Assembly (NCBI GenBank): GCA_001298575.1
Contig: LJCV01000188.1
Location: 173,297 to 237,296 of the forward strand
Length of the DNA: 64,000 nucleotides
Reading direction: 5' to 3'
DNA from: Actinobacteria bacterium OK074
GTDB taxonomy: Bacteria > Actinomycetota > Actinomycetes > Streptomycetales > Streptomycetaceae
The first letter of the stretch is position 1. Each line of letters opens with the position of its first letter. A program made the translations under genes and the position numbers. Shown here piece by piece: positions 7,926 through 16,409 of this stretch. Below the pieces are notes generated by a model. The model had not been told where the DNA came from, did no database searches, and saw nothing but the letters and a program-made list of their open reading frames with translations.

Positions 7926-7936
7926 TTGTCGGACAA
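7926..7936. promoter_or_regulatory. proximal GntR/FCD operator
   Basis: TTGTCGGACAA is a perfect TTGTC-N-GACAA palindrome, the type bound by FadR-subfamily (FCD) GntR regulators. It lies between the predicted promoter and the ATPase start at 7992. The only GntR/FCD gene in the window is at 18415 in the same island. Confidence 0.6.
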
Positions 7937-7991
7937 TCCGGCGCAGGCGTCGGATCGCCCTACCCCATTCGTAGCCCGGTCGAGGGAGACA

Positions 7992-8807
7992 ATGGTGTCC
8001 ACCAACCAGCGCGACCCCCACGCGGAAGCACTCCGCTTCGAGCACGTCACCCTGGAGTTCCCGGGCAGCCACCGGCCGGCCATCGACGATGTGTCGTTCC
8101 AGGTCGGCCGGGGCAAGTTCGTCGCCGTCATCGGGCCCAGCGGCTGCGGCAAGTCCACCATCCTGAACCTGGCCGCGGGACTGCTCGCCCCGACCGCGGG
8201 GGAGGTCCACTTCAACGGCGAACGGGTCACCGCCGTCAACTCCGAAGCCGCGTACGTCACTCAGCAGGCCAACCTGCTGCCCTGGCTGAGCGTGCGGGCC
8301 AACATCGGCCTGGCGCTGAAGTTCCGCAAGGTGCCCAAGCGCGAACAGGACGAACGCATCGCCCACTGGGTCAAGGTCGTCGGCCTCACCGGGTTCGAGC
8401 ACCACTACCCGCGCGAACTCTCCGGCGGCATGCAGAAACGCGTCGCCATCGCGCGGGCCCTCATCTACGACCCCTCGATCGTGCTGATGGACGAGCCGTT
8501 CGGACCGCTGGACGCCATCACCCGGCTCAAGCTCCAGCAGGACCTCCTCAACCTGTGGGAGGAACAGAACGGCACGCTCGTCTTCGTCACGCACGACCTC
8601 AACGAGGCGATCTACCTCGCCGACGAGGTCATCGTGATGTCCAACGGGCCCGGCACGGTACGCCGCGTCCTGCCCGTGCCCTTCGAACGGCCGCGCAGCA
8701 TCGGCTCGTTGGTCGAGTCCCACGAGTTCTCGGAGCTCTACAACGACCTGTGGGGCCTGTTCAAGTCCGAGTTGGACGAGGCGCCGGGCGCCACGGCCAC
8801 GGCGTAG
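7992..8807 (+). CDS. ABC transporter ATPase, nitrate/sulfonate/taurine type
   Basis: This 271-residue ATPase has Walker A GPSGCGKST, the Q-loop in VTQQANLLPW, the signature LSGGMQKR, Walker B IVLMDEPFG and the H-loop VTHD. These are the SsuB/TauB/NrtD-type features. It is the first gene of the island, while the matching lipoprotein and permease are the last genes (20867-22845). No other NitT/TauT component occurs in the window, so the three very likely form one importer split around the catabolic genes. The ATG at 7992 follows GAGGGAG. It sits on the cytoplasmic face and powers uptake of an organic anion. Confidence 0.93.
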   Translation: MVSTNQRDPHAEALRFEHVTLEFPGSHRPAIDDVSFQVGRGKFVAVIGPSGCGKSTILNLAAGLLAPTAGEVHFNGERVTAVNSEAAYVTQQANLLPWLSVRANIGLALKFRKVPKREQDERIAHWVKVVGLTGFEHHYPRELSGGMQKRVAIARALIYDPSIVLMDEPFGPLDAITRLKLQQDLLNLWEEQNGTLVFVTHDLNEAIYLADEVIVMSNGPGTVRRVLPVPFERPRSIGSLVESHEFSELYNDLWGLFKSELDEAPGATATA

Positions 8808-8830
8808 TCCGGCAAACCCCAGGGCTTCCT

Positions 8831-8847
8831 CGGCTGTCGAACAGCCG
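8831..8847 (+). terminator. short hairpin after the ATPase
   Basis: CGGCTGT-CGA-ACAGCCG forms a 7-bp stem with a 3-base loop, 23 bp after the ATPase stop. No T-run follows, so it may be an RNA-stability or attenuation element rather than a terminator. It covers the GTG at 8847, which weakens that codon as a start for the next gene. Confidence 0.4.
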
Positions 8848-8906
8848 TGCCCGCACCCCTTTCTGATCAACCGTCAGACCGTCGATCCGCATGCGAGGTC
8901 ACCGCG

Positions 8907-9626
8907 TTGATATCGATCACCGAAGAGATCGCCGTTCCGAGTCCGCCCCCACGCGTCTGGCAGGTCCTGTCGGACCCGGCGGACGTGGTCTCCTGCATCG
9001 GCGGCGCCGCCCTGGGCGAGGCCCACGACGACGGCTCGTTCGACGGGACCCTGGTCGTCAGGTTCGGCGCGGCGCGCGTCGGATTCGCCGCCCGGGTCAC
9101 CCTGGAGCTGACGGAGCCGGACTTCGAGGGCCGGCTCTCGGCACGCGGCCGGGACGGTCAGCGGGCCACGCGCTTCACCGCGCACGCCACGTTCCGGGTG
9201 GGCGCGGGACAGCGGCCGGGCGAGAGTGTGGTGACCGTGCGGGGGGAGGTCCAACTCACCGGGAAACTCGCCTCGTTGATCGAGTCGGGGGCCGGGGCGG
9301 TGGTCGCGCGGATGACCCGGGAGTTCTCGGTGGAGTTGGTGCGGCGGTGTGCGGAGGGTGGGGGTGTTGCCGGGGCCGGGGTCCGGGTGGCTCCGTCCGG
9401 CGTCGCGGCGGGGGTCCAGGCGGGGCCGTCCGCCGCCGAACCCGTGTCTGGTACCCGACCCGTGCCTCGTAGTGGCCCGTTCGCCCGCCTGCGTGCCTGG
9501 TGGGTCCGGCTGCTGACGAGACGTCAGAAGCCTTCGGCCCACCGGGAATCGGCCGCCGAGCCGCTGTCCCCGCACACCCCCCAACCGCAACAGGAGGCGG
9601 ACCATGGCAGCGTCCAGGCTCAATAA
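8907..9626 (+). CDS. CoxG/SRPBCC family protein
   Basis: The N-terminal ~150 residues match the CoxG-like SRPBCC fold: an initial beta strand ISITEEIAVPSPPPRVWQVLSDP, a central GTLVVRFGAARVGFAARVTL and the closing LTGKLASLIESGAGAVVARMTREF. CoxG proteins accompany molybdenum hydroxylases or help anchor them to the membrane; SRPBCC proteins in general bind hydrophobic ligands. The C-terminus is a basic, proline-rich tail. The start is uncertain: TTG at 8907 has GCGAGG at a good distance, whereas the GTG at 8847 is buried in a hairpin. The 3' end overlaps the aldolase start by 23 bp. No hydroxylase gene is nearby, so the role here may be ligand binding. Confidence 0.7.
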   Translation: MISITEEIAVPSPPPRVWQVLSDPADVVSCIGGAALGEAHDDGSFDGTLVVRFGAARVGFAARVTLELTEPDFEGRLSARGRDGQRATRFTAHATFRVGAGQRPGESVVTVRGEVQLTGKLASLIESGAGAVVARMTREFSVELVRRCAEGGGVAGAGVRVAPSGVAAGVQAGPSAAEPVSGTRPVPRSGPFARLRAWWVRLLTRRQKPSAHRESAAEPLSPHTPQPQQEADHGSVQAQ

Positions 9627-10485
9627 CGTGGTCGCCGGGCTCGCGGCCGGGCACCCCGTCTTCGCCTCGTTCGCCGCGCCCGACCCCGTGTCCGCCGTCG
9701 AGTTCAGCACCACGGACTACGACGGGCTGATCTTCGAGACCGAGCACAAACCCTGGGACGTCGGCGGGCTGCGGGACAGCTTCCAGTACCTGCTGAACCG
9801 TCGTCAGATCCATGCCGCCGAAGGGCTCGCGCCCGCCGTCACCCCGCTCGTACGGATCCCGGCCAACGGCGGCGAGAAGGCGCAGTGGCACGCGAAGCAG
9901 GTGCTCGACCTGGGCGCGTACGGTGTCGTCTGGCCGCACATCACCACCGTGGACGAGGCCCGCAACGCGGTCGCGGCCTGCCGTTACCCGAGCCTGCCCG
10001 GCAGTTCGCGGTACGAGCCCGCCGGTCTGCGGGGCGACAGTCCGGGCGCGGCGGCGCGCTACTGGGGCATCTCCAACGCCGAGTACTACGCGCGGAGCGA
10101 CGTCTGGCCGCTCGACCCGGACGGCGAGATCCTCGTCGCCCTCATGATCGAGGACCAGCGCGGCATCGAGAACCTCCCGGACATCCTCGACCAGGTCCCG
10201 GGCATCGGCCTGGTCCTGGTCGGCGAGGGCGACATGAGCCAGGAGCTGGGCGTGCCCCGCCAGTACGAGCATCCGCGCGTCCTGGAGTGCAAGCGCCGCA
10301 TCCTCGACGTCTGCGGGGAGCGAGGTGTCGCCGTAGGGCATCCGCATGTGACGGCGGACAACGTCAAGCAGGTGCTGGACGACGGCTACCGGTTCCTGAT
10401 GTCGGCGCCGGTGCGCTCGTATCCGGGGCTCGACCTGGGCCGGGCCCTGACCGGTCGCGTCCCCGGACGGGAGGGGGCACGATGA
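9604..10485 (+). CDS. HpcH/HpaI-family aldolase
   Basis: This 293-residue class II pyruvate aldolase has FETEHKPWD (substrate/metal region), PLVRIPANGG, the LDLGAYGVVWPHITT core and EDQRGIENLPDIL with the metal-binding acid. Members reversibly cleave 4-hydroxy-2-oxo acids to pyruvate plus an aldehyde or keto acid, usually as the last step of meta-cleavage pathways. The ATG at 9604 follows AGGAGG. Its stop overlaps the next start (ATGA at 10482), so it is tightly coupled to a LigJ-like hydratase, whose family product is a suitable aldolase substrate. Confidence 0.88.
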   Translation: MAASRLNNVVAGLAAGHPVFASFAAPDPVSAVEFSTTDYDGLIFETEHKPWDVGGLRDSFQYLLNRRQIHAAEGLAPAVTPLVRIPANGGEKAQWHAKQVLDLGAYGVVWPHITTVDEARNAVAACRYPSLPGSSRYEPAGLRGDSPGAAARYWGISNAEYYARSDVWPLDPDGEILVALMIEDQRGIENLPDILDQVPGIGLVLVGEGDMSQELGVPRQYEHPRVLECKRRILDVCGERGVAVGHPHVTADNVKQVLDDGYRFLMSAPVRSYPGLDLGRALTGRVPGREGAR

Positions 10486-11579
10486 TCATCGACAGCCACG
10501 GTCACTTCACCACCGCGCCACCGGCGTTGGGCACGTGGCGGGAACGGCAGATCCGCGCGTTCGAGGAGTCGGGCGCCCGGGTGTCGCCCGACGAGCTGCA
10601 CATCACGGATGACGAGATCAAGTCAGCCGTCCAGCAAGGGCAGTTGAAGCTTCAGCTGGAGCGCGGCACGGATGTCGGGCTCTTCTCCCCGGGCGCCGGG
10701 AAGATGGCCCACCACTACGGCGACGAGCGCACCAGCCTCGACTGGTCCCGGGTCAGCAACGACCTGATCGGCCGGGTCTGCGGGCTGTTCCCGGGCCGGT
10801 TCGTGGGCGTGTGCCAGCTGCCGCAGTCGCCGGGGGCCGCCCTGGCCGCCTCGGTGCGCAACTCCGTCGCCGAACTGGAGCGCTGCGTCGTGGAGTTGGG
10901 CTTCGTCGGCTGCCTGCTCAACCCGGACCCGTCGGACGGGTACTGGCAGGCGCCGCCGCTGACGGACCGGGTGTACTACCCGCTCTACGAGAAGCTGGTC
11001 GAACTCGACGTCCCCGCGATGGTCCATGTGGCGATGTCCAGGAACCCTGCCCTGCAAGGGACTTGCGCGCACTATCTCAACGGCGACACCGCGGTGTTCA
11101 TGCAGCTGTGCATGTCCGGCCTGTTCACCGACTTCCCGGACCTGAAGCTGATCCTGCCGCACGGCGGCGGCGCCGTCCCCTACCACTGGGGCCGCTACCG
11201 GGGCGTCATGCAGGACCAGGGCCGGCCGCCGCTGGCGGAGTCGGTGCTGCGCAACGTCTTCTTCGACACCTGCGTGTACCACCGGCGCGGCATGCAACTC
11301 CTCGTGGACGTCGTCCCGTTGGCGAACATCCTGTTCGCCTCGGAGATGATCGGCGCCGTCCGCGGCGTGGACCCGGAGACCGGTCACCACTTCGACGACA
11401 CCAAGTACCTCCTGGACTCCCTCGATTCACTGACCGACACCGACCGGCAGGCGGTGTACGGGGGCAACGCGCTGCGGGTGTTCGGGCGGCTGGAGGGAGT
11501 TCTGAAGGGTGCTTTGAACGGTGTTTTGAAGACACCGCCGGCATCGGACGCCAACAGCCAGAAGGAGAGCGGGACATGA
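10482..11579 (+). CDS. amidohydrolase-fold 4-oxalomesaconate hydratase-like enzyme
   Basis: This 365-residue amidohydrolase-2 protein resembles LigJ along its length: IIDSHGHF (metal His-x-His), VELGFVGCLLNPDPSDGYWQAPPL, YPLYEKLVELDVPAMVHV, LILPHGGGAVPYHWGR and the ILFASEMIGAVRGVDPETG segment. LigJ hydrates 4-oxalomesaconate to a 4-hydroxy-4-carboxy-2-oxoadipate that an aldolase then splits, exactly the pairing seen here. The start overlaps the aldolase stop (ATGA) and its own stop overlaps the ThDP enzyme start (ATGA). The C-terminal tail after residue 335 carries a short repeated GVLKGALNGVLK not seen in LigJ. Substrate could be a relative of 4-oxalomesaconate. Confidence 0.82.
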   Translation: MIIDSHGHFTTAPPALGTWRERQIRAFEESGARVSPDELHITDDEIKSAVQQGQLKLQLERGTDVGLFSPGAGKMAHHYGDERTSLDWSRVSNDLIGRVCGLFPGRFVGVCQLPQSPGAALAASVRNSVAELERCVVELGFVGCLLNPDPSDGYWQAPPLTDRVYYPLYEKLVELDVPAMVHVAMSRNPALQGTCAHYLNGDTAVFMQLCMSGLFTDFPDLKLILPHGGGAVPYHWGRYRGVMQDQGRPPLAESVLRNVFFDTCVYHRRGMQLLVDVVPLANILFASEMIGAVRGVDPETGHHFDDTKYLLDSLDSLTDTDRQAVYGGNALRVFGRLEGVLKGALNGVLKTPPASDANSQKESGT

Positions 11580-13231
11580 AGGCTTACGAAGCGCTCGCCG
11601 AGGCGTTCGTCAAAGAGGGCACCAGTGACGTCTTCGGCATGATGGGCGACGCCAACATGCACTGGATGAACGCCCTTGCACGCCGCGGGGTGCGGCTGTA
11701 CGAGGTGCGGCACGAGGGCTCCGGGCTCGGCATGGCCGACGGCTGGGCGCGCACCGCCGGGCGGCCCGGTGTGGTGACGGCGACCAGCGGCCCCGGCACC
11801 GCCCAGCTGGCCACCTCGATGATCGTGGCGAACCGGGCGCGCACCCCGCTGGTCGCGTTCTGCGGCGAGACCGCGTCGGGCGACGAGAGCGCCGTGCAGT
11901 ACCTCGACCAACGGCGGTTCGCGGCGGCCATCGAGTGCGGCTTCGTCCACCTGACCCGGCCCGACCAGGCCGAGGAGGCCGTCCAGCGCGCCTTCTACCT
12001 GGCGTGGACCGAGTCCCGCCCGGTGATGCTGAGCGCCCCGATCGACGTCCAGCAGGGTGAGGTGGAGGACCCTGACGATGAGTATGTCCCCTCCACCGCG
12101 CTCCTCGACCGCCCGCGGCTGCTGCCGGACCCGGCCCGGATCGCGGCGGCCTGTGCGATCGTCCGGGAGAGCAAACGGGTCGTGATCGTCGCGGGCCGCG
12201 GTGCCCGGAAGGCGGGCGCGGGCGCGGAGTTGCTCGCGCTCCAGGAGCGGACCGGCGCCCTGCTGGCCACCACGCTCCAGGCGAAGAACTGGCTGTGCGA
12301 CCGCACCGAGTACCACGTCGGCCTGGCCGGGCTCTTCGGCAGCAAGGTGGCGACCGAACTGCTCCAGGAGGCCGACTGCGTGATCGCGGTGGGCGCCAGC
12401 CTGAACAGCTACACGATCGAGCACGGCTACCTCTTCCCCGAGGCCCGCTACCTCCAGATCGACGTCGCACCGCACCTCGTCATGGGCAACGGCTCGGCCG
12501 CCGACTGCTACCTCCAGGCCGACGCGACCGCCGCCGTACGGGAGTTGAACCGCGCCCTGGCCGAACAGTCCGTACGCATCGAGGGCTTCCACACCGACGC
12601 GGTACGGCAGCGGCTCGAAGAACCGCTGCGGGAGCCCGCCGCCTACGTGGACGAGCCGGGGCGCATCGACCCGCGCCGGGCGATTCGGATCCTGGACACC
12701 GAACTCCCGGGAGAACTGGGCCTGGTGCTCGGCAGCGGCCATCAAGTCGACTTCGGCACCATGCTGTTCCAGCGCTCCCGCCAAGTCCTGTCCAACTACG
12801 GCATGTTCGGCGCCATCGGCCAGGCCCCGCTGCTGGCCCTCGGCCAGATCGTCGCCGACGGCGGCAGACCCGCGTTCGTGGTCGAGGGCGACGCGAGCTT
12901 CCTGATGCACCTGTCGGAGTTCGAGACGGCCTGCCGCTACGGCATCCCGCTCCTGGTCGTCGTCATGAACGACGAGGGGCTGGGCGCCGAGTACCACAAG
13001 TCGGCGGCCAAGGGCCTGGATCCGGAGCTGGCCCTCATCCCGACCCCCGAACTCGGCCCGGTGGCGAAGGCGCTCGGCGGCGGCGGGGCCACGGTCCGCA
13101 CCCCCGCCGAACTGACCGCAGCACTGGGCGAGTTCGTCCGCGCACCCCGGCCGACCGTGATCGACGTACGCATCACCCGTGAGGTGCTCAGCGTCCCCTA
13201 CCGCCGCCTGATGTACGGCGAGGACGTGTGA
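11576..13231 (+). CDS. thiamine-diphosphate-dependent decarboxylase/lyase
   Basis: This 551-residue protein has the three-domain ThDP layout: an N-terminal PYR domain with the conserved Glu47 (VRHEGSG) and SGPGTAQL, a central domain (about 190-320) and a C-terminal PP domain with the cofactor motif GDASFLMHLSEFET...MNDEGLG. It belongs to the acetolactate synthase/benzoylformate decarboxylase superfamily, but not to a subfamily I can name. The ATG at 11576 overlaps the previous stop and follows AAGGAGAG. In this operon it would decarboxylate or ligate a 2-oxo acid, possibly the keto-acid product of the aldolase branch. Confidence 0.85.
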   Translation: MKAYEALAEAFVKEGTSDVFGMMGDANMHWMNALARRGVRLYEVRHEGSGLGMADGWARTAGRPGVVTATSGPGTAQLATSMIVANRARTPLVAFCGETASGDESAVQYLDQRRFAAAIECGFVHLTRPDQAEEAVQRAFYLAWTESRPVMLSAPIDVQQGEVEDPDDEYVPSTALLDRPRLLPDPARIAAACAIVRESKRVVIVAGRGARKAGAGAELLALQERTGALLATTLQAKNWLCDRTEYHVGLAGLFGSKVATELLQEADCVIAVGASLNSYTIEHGYLFPEARYLQIDVAPHLVMGNGSAADCYLQADATAAVRELNRALAEQSVRIEGFHTDAVRQRLEEPLREPAAYVDEPGRIDPRRAIRILDTELPGELGLVLGSGHQVDFGTMLFQRSRQVLSNYGMFGAIGQAPLLALGQIVADGGRPAFVVEGDASFLMHLSEFETACRYGIPLLVVVMNDEGLGAEYHKSAAKGLDPELALIPTPELGPVAKALGGGGATVRTPAELTAALGEFVRAPRPTVIDVRITREVLSVPYRRLMYGEDV

Positions 13232-13266
13232 ACCGGGCCGGGGGAGACGAGAAGGAGGCGGACGAC

Positions 13267-14160
13267 GTGACAACGCTGACGGTCGTGCTGGGAGACCACC
13301 CGCACACGCGGCCCCTGAAGGACAGAACCCTCCCCGTGGCGGGCGCCGACTGCCGTTTCGTCGAGTCGTCCCCGCTCTACCCGGCCTTCGCGCGGATGGT
13401 CCGGAACCTCGAATTCGACGTCTGCGAAATGGCGTTGGCGACCTACCTCCAGGCGCGCGAGGCCGGCGTACCGGTCACCCTGCTGCCGGTCGTCCTCGTC
13501 GGCGGCACCCACCACCAGTCGCTCACCCGGCTGCCGGAACGCCCGTTCCTGACGCCCCGTCAACTCCAGGGCCGCCGGGTGGGCGTGCGCTCCTACAGCC
13601 AGACGACCGGCCTGTGGGTACGCGGCTTCCTGCGCGAGGAGTACGGCGTCGAGGCGTCCGACGTCACCTGGGTCACCACGGAGGAACCCCACGTCGCGCA
13701 GTACCGCGAACCGGCCCGCGTGGCACGGTCGGACGCCCGGCGGGTCGCGGACCTGCTGCGCGGCGGCGACGTCACGGCGGCCGTGCTCGGGCCGCGCGCG
13801 ATCGGCGGGCAGGGCGAGGGCCTGCTCCCGGTCGTCCCCGACGCGGAGGCCGCCGGGCTCGCCTGGGTGGCCCGCCACGGCACCGTCCCCGCCAACCACT
13901 TGGCCGTCGTGCGCGATGACGTCCTGCGCTCCGACCCGGACGCGGTGCGCGCCCTGTACCGCGCCCTCAAGGAGGCGATCACCGCCACCGCCGCCGGGCG
14001 CGACGACTCCCCGGCGGGCCGCGCGGTCGCGGCCGGCTGGAGCGATGCGCTCGCCAAGTGCCTGGAGATCGCCGGGCGTTACGCCCTCGAACAGGAACTG
14101 GTGCGCTCCCCGGTCGACATCGGCGCGATCGAGAAGGAGGCGGCTCTCTTTGAGGAGTGA
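13267..14160 (+). CDS. 4,5-dihydroxyphthalate decarboxylase-family protein, paralogue 1
   Basis: This 297-residue protein starts TTLTVVLGDHPHTRPL and shows EFDVCEMALATYL and GRRVGVRSYSQTTGLWVRGF followed by LREEYGVE. These are the hallmarks of the Pht5-like family, annotated as 4,5-dihydroxyphthalate decarboxylase, which has a periplasmic-binding-protein fold. No signal peptide is present, so it is cytoplasmic and not a transporter lipoprotein. The GTG at 13267 is preferred because GAAGGAGG lies 8 bp upstream. It is the first of three related genes in 4 kb. Either it catalyses decarboxylation of a catechol dicarboxylate or it binds a ligand; the sequence cannot decide. Confidence 0.82.
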   Translation: MTTLTVVLGDHPHTRPLKDRTLPVAGADCRFVESSPLYPAFARMVRNLEFDVCEMALATYLQAREAGVPVTLLPVVLVGGTHHQSLTRLPERPFLTPRQLQGRRVGVRSYSQTTGLWVRGFLREEYGVEASDVTWVTTEEPHVAQYREPARVARSDARRVADLLRGGDVTAAVLGPRAIGGQGEGLLPVVPDAEAAGLAWVARHGTVPANHLAVVRDDVLRSDPDAVRALYRALKEAITATAAGRDDSPAGRAVAAGWSDALAKCLEIAGRYALEQELVRSPVDIGAIEKEAALFEE

Positions 14161-14250
14161 CGGATCGTCAGAAATGGTTCGTGTGCGACGAGTTCGCCTT
14201 CCCGGGCGCCGAGTGGATGTGCGTGGGACCCGAGTCGAAGGGAGCCGGCG

Positions 14251-15423
14251 ATGACGGACCTGCGGTACCGGGCCGAGGCGCCCACCCGGCGCCCGGCCGT
14301 GTGGACCCCGGACCTGCTCGCGAAGGTCGACTGGCGGCGGCGCGCGGCGGCGGAACCCTTCCGCGGCGTGGCCGGACCGGAGGGACCGCGACCGGACCTG
14401 TTCCCGCTGCGCACCACGGGCGTGGACGTCGGCGGGGCGCGCCGCGCGGCGGAGGAGTACCTGGCCGCCCTCACGCCCGCGCAACTGGCGACGGGCCGGT
14501 TCGCCATCGACGACGTGACGTGGCGTCACTGGGCCAACGGGGCAAGGTACTTCCTGCGCCACGGGCTCTGCCTGGAGGACCTCGACGACGGCACCCGGCA
14601 CCGCGCGCTCGCCGTCGTCCGCGCCGCACTCAGCGCGGCCGGGTACGCCCAGGTCGTCGACCTGATGCACCTCAACCTCACCATCGGCGAACTGCGCGGC
14701 GAGGAGCACCTGCTCAACGAATGGCTGTACTGGTTCAGCGTCTACGGCGAACCCGAGCGGGGCGGCCCCTGGGGCTGGCAGCTGGACGGCCACCACGTGA
14801 ACGTCAACTGCGTCTTCGTCGGCGACCAGATGGTGCTCACCCCGACCTTCCTCGGCGCCGAACCCGTCGTCGCGGAGTCCGGCAAGTACGCGGGCACCAC
14901 CGCCTTCCGCGCCGAAGAGGCCGTGGGGCAGGCGTTGTTCGAGAGCCTGACGAACCGTCAGCGGGAGCGGGCGGTCATCGCGGACGAACTCCCGCCCGAC
15001 CTGTTCACCGGCGCCTTCCGCGACAACCACGAACTCGCCTACGAAGGGCTCCCGTTGGGCGAACTGACGTCGAACCAGCGGGCGGTCGCCGCCGAGTTGA
15101 TCGGCCTGTACGTCGACCGGGCCGCGGACGGGCACGCCCGTGTCCGCCGGGAGGAGGTCCGCGCCCACGAACACGACACGTACTTCGCGTGGATCGGCGG
15201 CGGCACCCCGGACGGCGTCTTCTACTACCGCGTCCACAGCCCGGTGATCCTCGTCGAGTTCGAGCACCAGGCGGGTGTGATGTTCGCCAACGACACGCCC
15301 TCGCGGCGGCACATCCACACCGTCGTGCGCACCCCGAACGGCAACGACTACGGGATCGACCTGCTGCGCCGGCACCACGAACGGTTCCACCGGCCGCCGT
15401 CGACCGAGGAGGAGCAGGGATGA
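14251..15423 (+). CDS. DUF3500 domain-containing protein
   Basis: This 390-residue protein has the DUF3500 core: WRHWANGARYFLRHGLCLEDL, the GGPWGWQLDGHHVNVNCVF motif, TPTFLGAEP and the C-terminal TYFAWIGGGTPDGVFYYRVHSP and EFEHQAGVMF. No reaction is established for DUF3500 to my knowledge. The His-rich GHHVN motif and the conserved acids could form a metal site. The ATG at 14251 follows GGGAGCC. It lies between two dihydroxyphthalate decarboxylase paralogues, which suggests a shared substrate. Confidence 0.8.
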   Translation: MTDLRYRAEAPTRRPAVWTPDLLAKVDWRRRAAAEPFRGVAGPEGPRPDLFPLRTTGVDVGGARRAAEEYLAALTPAQLATGRFAIDDVTWRHWANGARYFLRHGLCLEDLDDGTRHRALAVVRAALSAAGYAQVVDLMHLNLTIGELRGEEHLLNEWLYWFSVYGEPERGGPWGWQLDGHHVNVNCVFVGDQMVLTPTFLGAEPVVAESGKYAGTTAFRAEEAVGQALFESLTNRQRERAVIADELPPDLFTGAFRDNHELAYEGLPLGELTSNQRAVAAELIGLYVDRAADGHARVRREEVRAHEHDTYFAWIGGGTPDGVFYYRVHSPVILVEFEHQAGVMFANDTPSRRHIHTVVRTPNGNDYGIDLLRRHHERFHRPPSTEEEQG

Positions 15424-15442
15424 AAGAGGGACAGGGATGAAA
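15415..15442 (+). repeat. duplicated ribosome-binding-site/start segment
   Basis: CAGGGATGAAA occurs at 15415-15425 and 15432-15442, 17 bp apart. The second copy is the start of paralogue 2; the first, at the DUF3500 stop, is an out-of-frame decoy start (ATG 15420). Confidence 0.6.
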
Positions 15443-16318
15443 ATCGTGCTGGGCCGCGACGACCTCGCCGCCGCCGCCGAGGCCGGCGTCCGCGCGAGCG
15501 GCACCCGACCCGAACGCTTCGACGTCCGGCCCGTGCACCGGGCATCGCGGGGCTTCGTCAACGAAAACGCCGTGGACATCTGCGAGTTGGCGATCGTCAC
15601 CCTGCTCCAGGCCGTGGCGTACGGCAAACCCGTCGTGCTGCTCCCGATCACCACGCTCGGCCGCCACCAGCACCAAACCCTGGTGACCCTGGGCGAGTTG
15701 TCGACCGACGCGGTCGAGGGCAGCACCGTCGGGGTGCGCTCCTGGAGCCAGACCACCGGCGTGTGGGTGCGCGGCTTCCTCACCGAGCAGTACGGCGTCG
15801 ACCTGCGCAAGGCGGACTGGATCGTCTACGAGGACGGGCACGTCGACGGCCACCGCGACCCGGAGTGGGTGCGCCGGGCACCGGAGGGCGCGAGCCTCCA
15901 GCAGGACTTCCTGGAGGGGCGCCTCGACTTCGGGATCATGGGCAACGAACTCCCCGCCGACGACCGCATCCGCACCGCCGTCCCGAACGCCCACGACGCC
16001 GCCCAACAGTGGGCGCTCGCCCGGGGGTTCGCCCCCGTCAACCACGTCGTCGGGGTGAGCGAGGCGACCGCCCGGGAGCAGCCCGCCGCCGTCCTCGCCG
16101 CCTACGACGCGCTGCGCGCGGTGACCGTGGCCCAGCAAAAGGCGTCCGGGCCCGTCGACTTCGCCCCGGCGGGCTTCGCCGCGCTGCGCGGACCGGTTAC
16201 GCAGGCCGCCGCGTACGCCTACGAACAGGGCGTGCTGCCAAGGCCGGTGGACTTCGACGAACTGGTGGAGCGGACCTGCGCGGCCCTCGGCGTGTCACCG
16301 GCCCGGCTCGGCGGCTGA
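15437..16318 (+). CDS. 4,5-dihydroxyphthalate decarboxylase-family protein, paralogue 2
   Basis: This 293-residue paralogue of 13267 lacks part of the N-terminal strand but retains AVDICELAIVTLLQA, TVGVRSWSQTTGVWVRGF, LTEQYGVDL and VNHVVGV. No signal peptide is present. Divergence from the other two copies is substantial outside these motifs, so the triplication is old and the copies probably have distinct ligands or act as subunits of one complex. It follows the DUF3500 gene with 13 bp between stop and start. Confidence 0.82.
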   Translation: MKIVLGRDDLAAAAEAGVRASGTRPERFDVRPVHRASRGFVNENAVDICELAIVTLLQAVAYGKPVVLLPITTLGRHQHQTLVTLGELSTDAVEGSTVGVRSWSQTTGVWVRGFLTEQYGVDLRKADWIVYEDGHVDGHRDPEWVRRAPEGASLQQDFLEGRLDFGIMGNELPADDRIRTAVPNAHDAAQQWALARGFAPVNHVVGVSEATAREQPAAVLAAYDALRAVTVAQQKASGPVDFAPAGFAALRGPVTQAAAYAYEQGVLPRPVDFDELVERTCAALGVSPARLGG

Positions 16319-16409
16319 CGCGCGCGGGCCGTCGACCGTCGCACGCCATACGCCGCCCACGGCACGCCGCCCACCGCACGCCGGACATCTTTCGAACGGA
16401 AGGCAGGGA

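Noticed and set aside
8847..8906. GTG at 8847 as start of the CoxG-like gene
   Set aside because: It lies in a 7-bp hairpin without a ribosome-binding site. The TTG at 8907 with GCGAGG and directly before the conserved fold is better.
13198..15810. 870-residue minus-strand open frame
   Set aside because: It lies opposite the decarboxylase paralogues and DUF3500, which carry clear family motifs. No ribosome-binding site and no recognisable domain.
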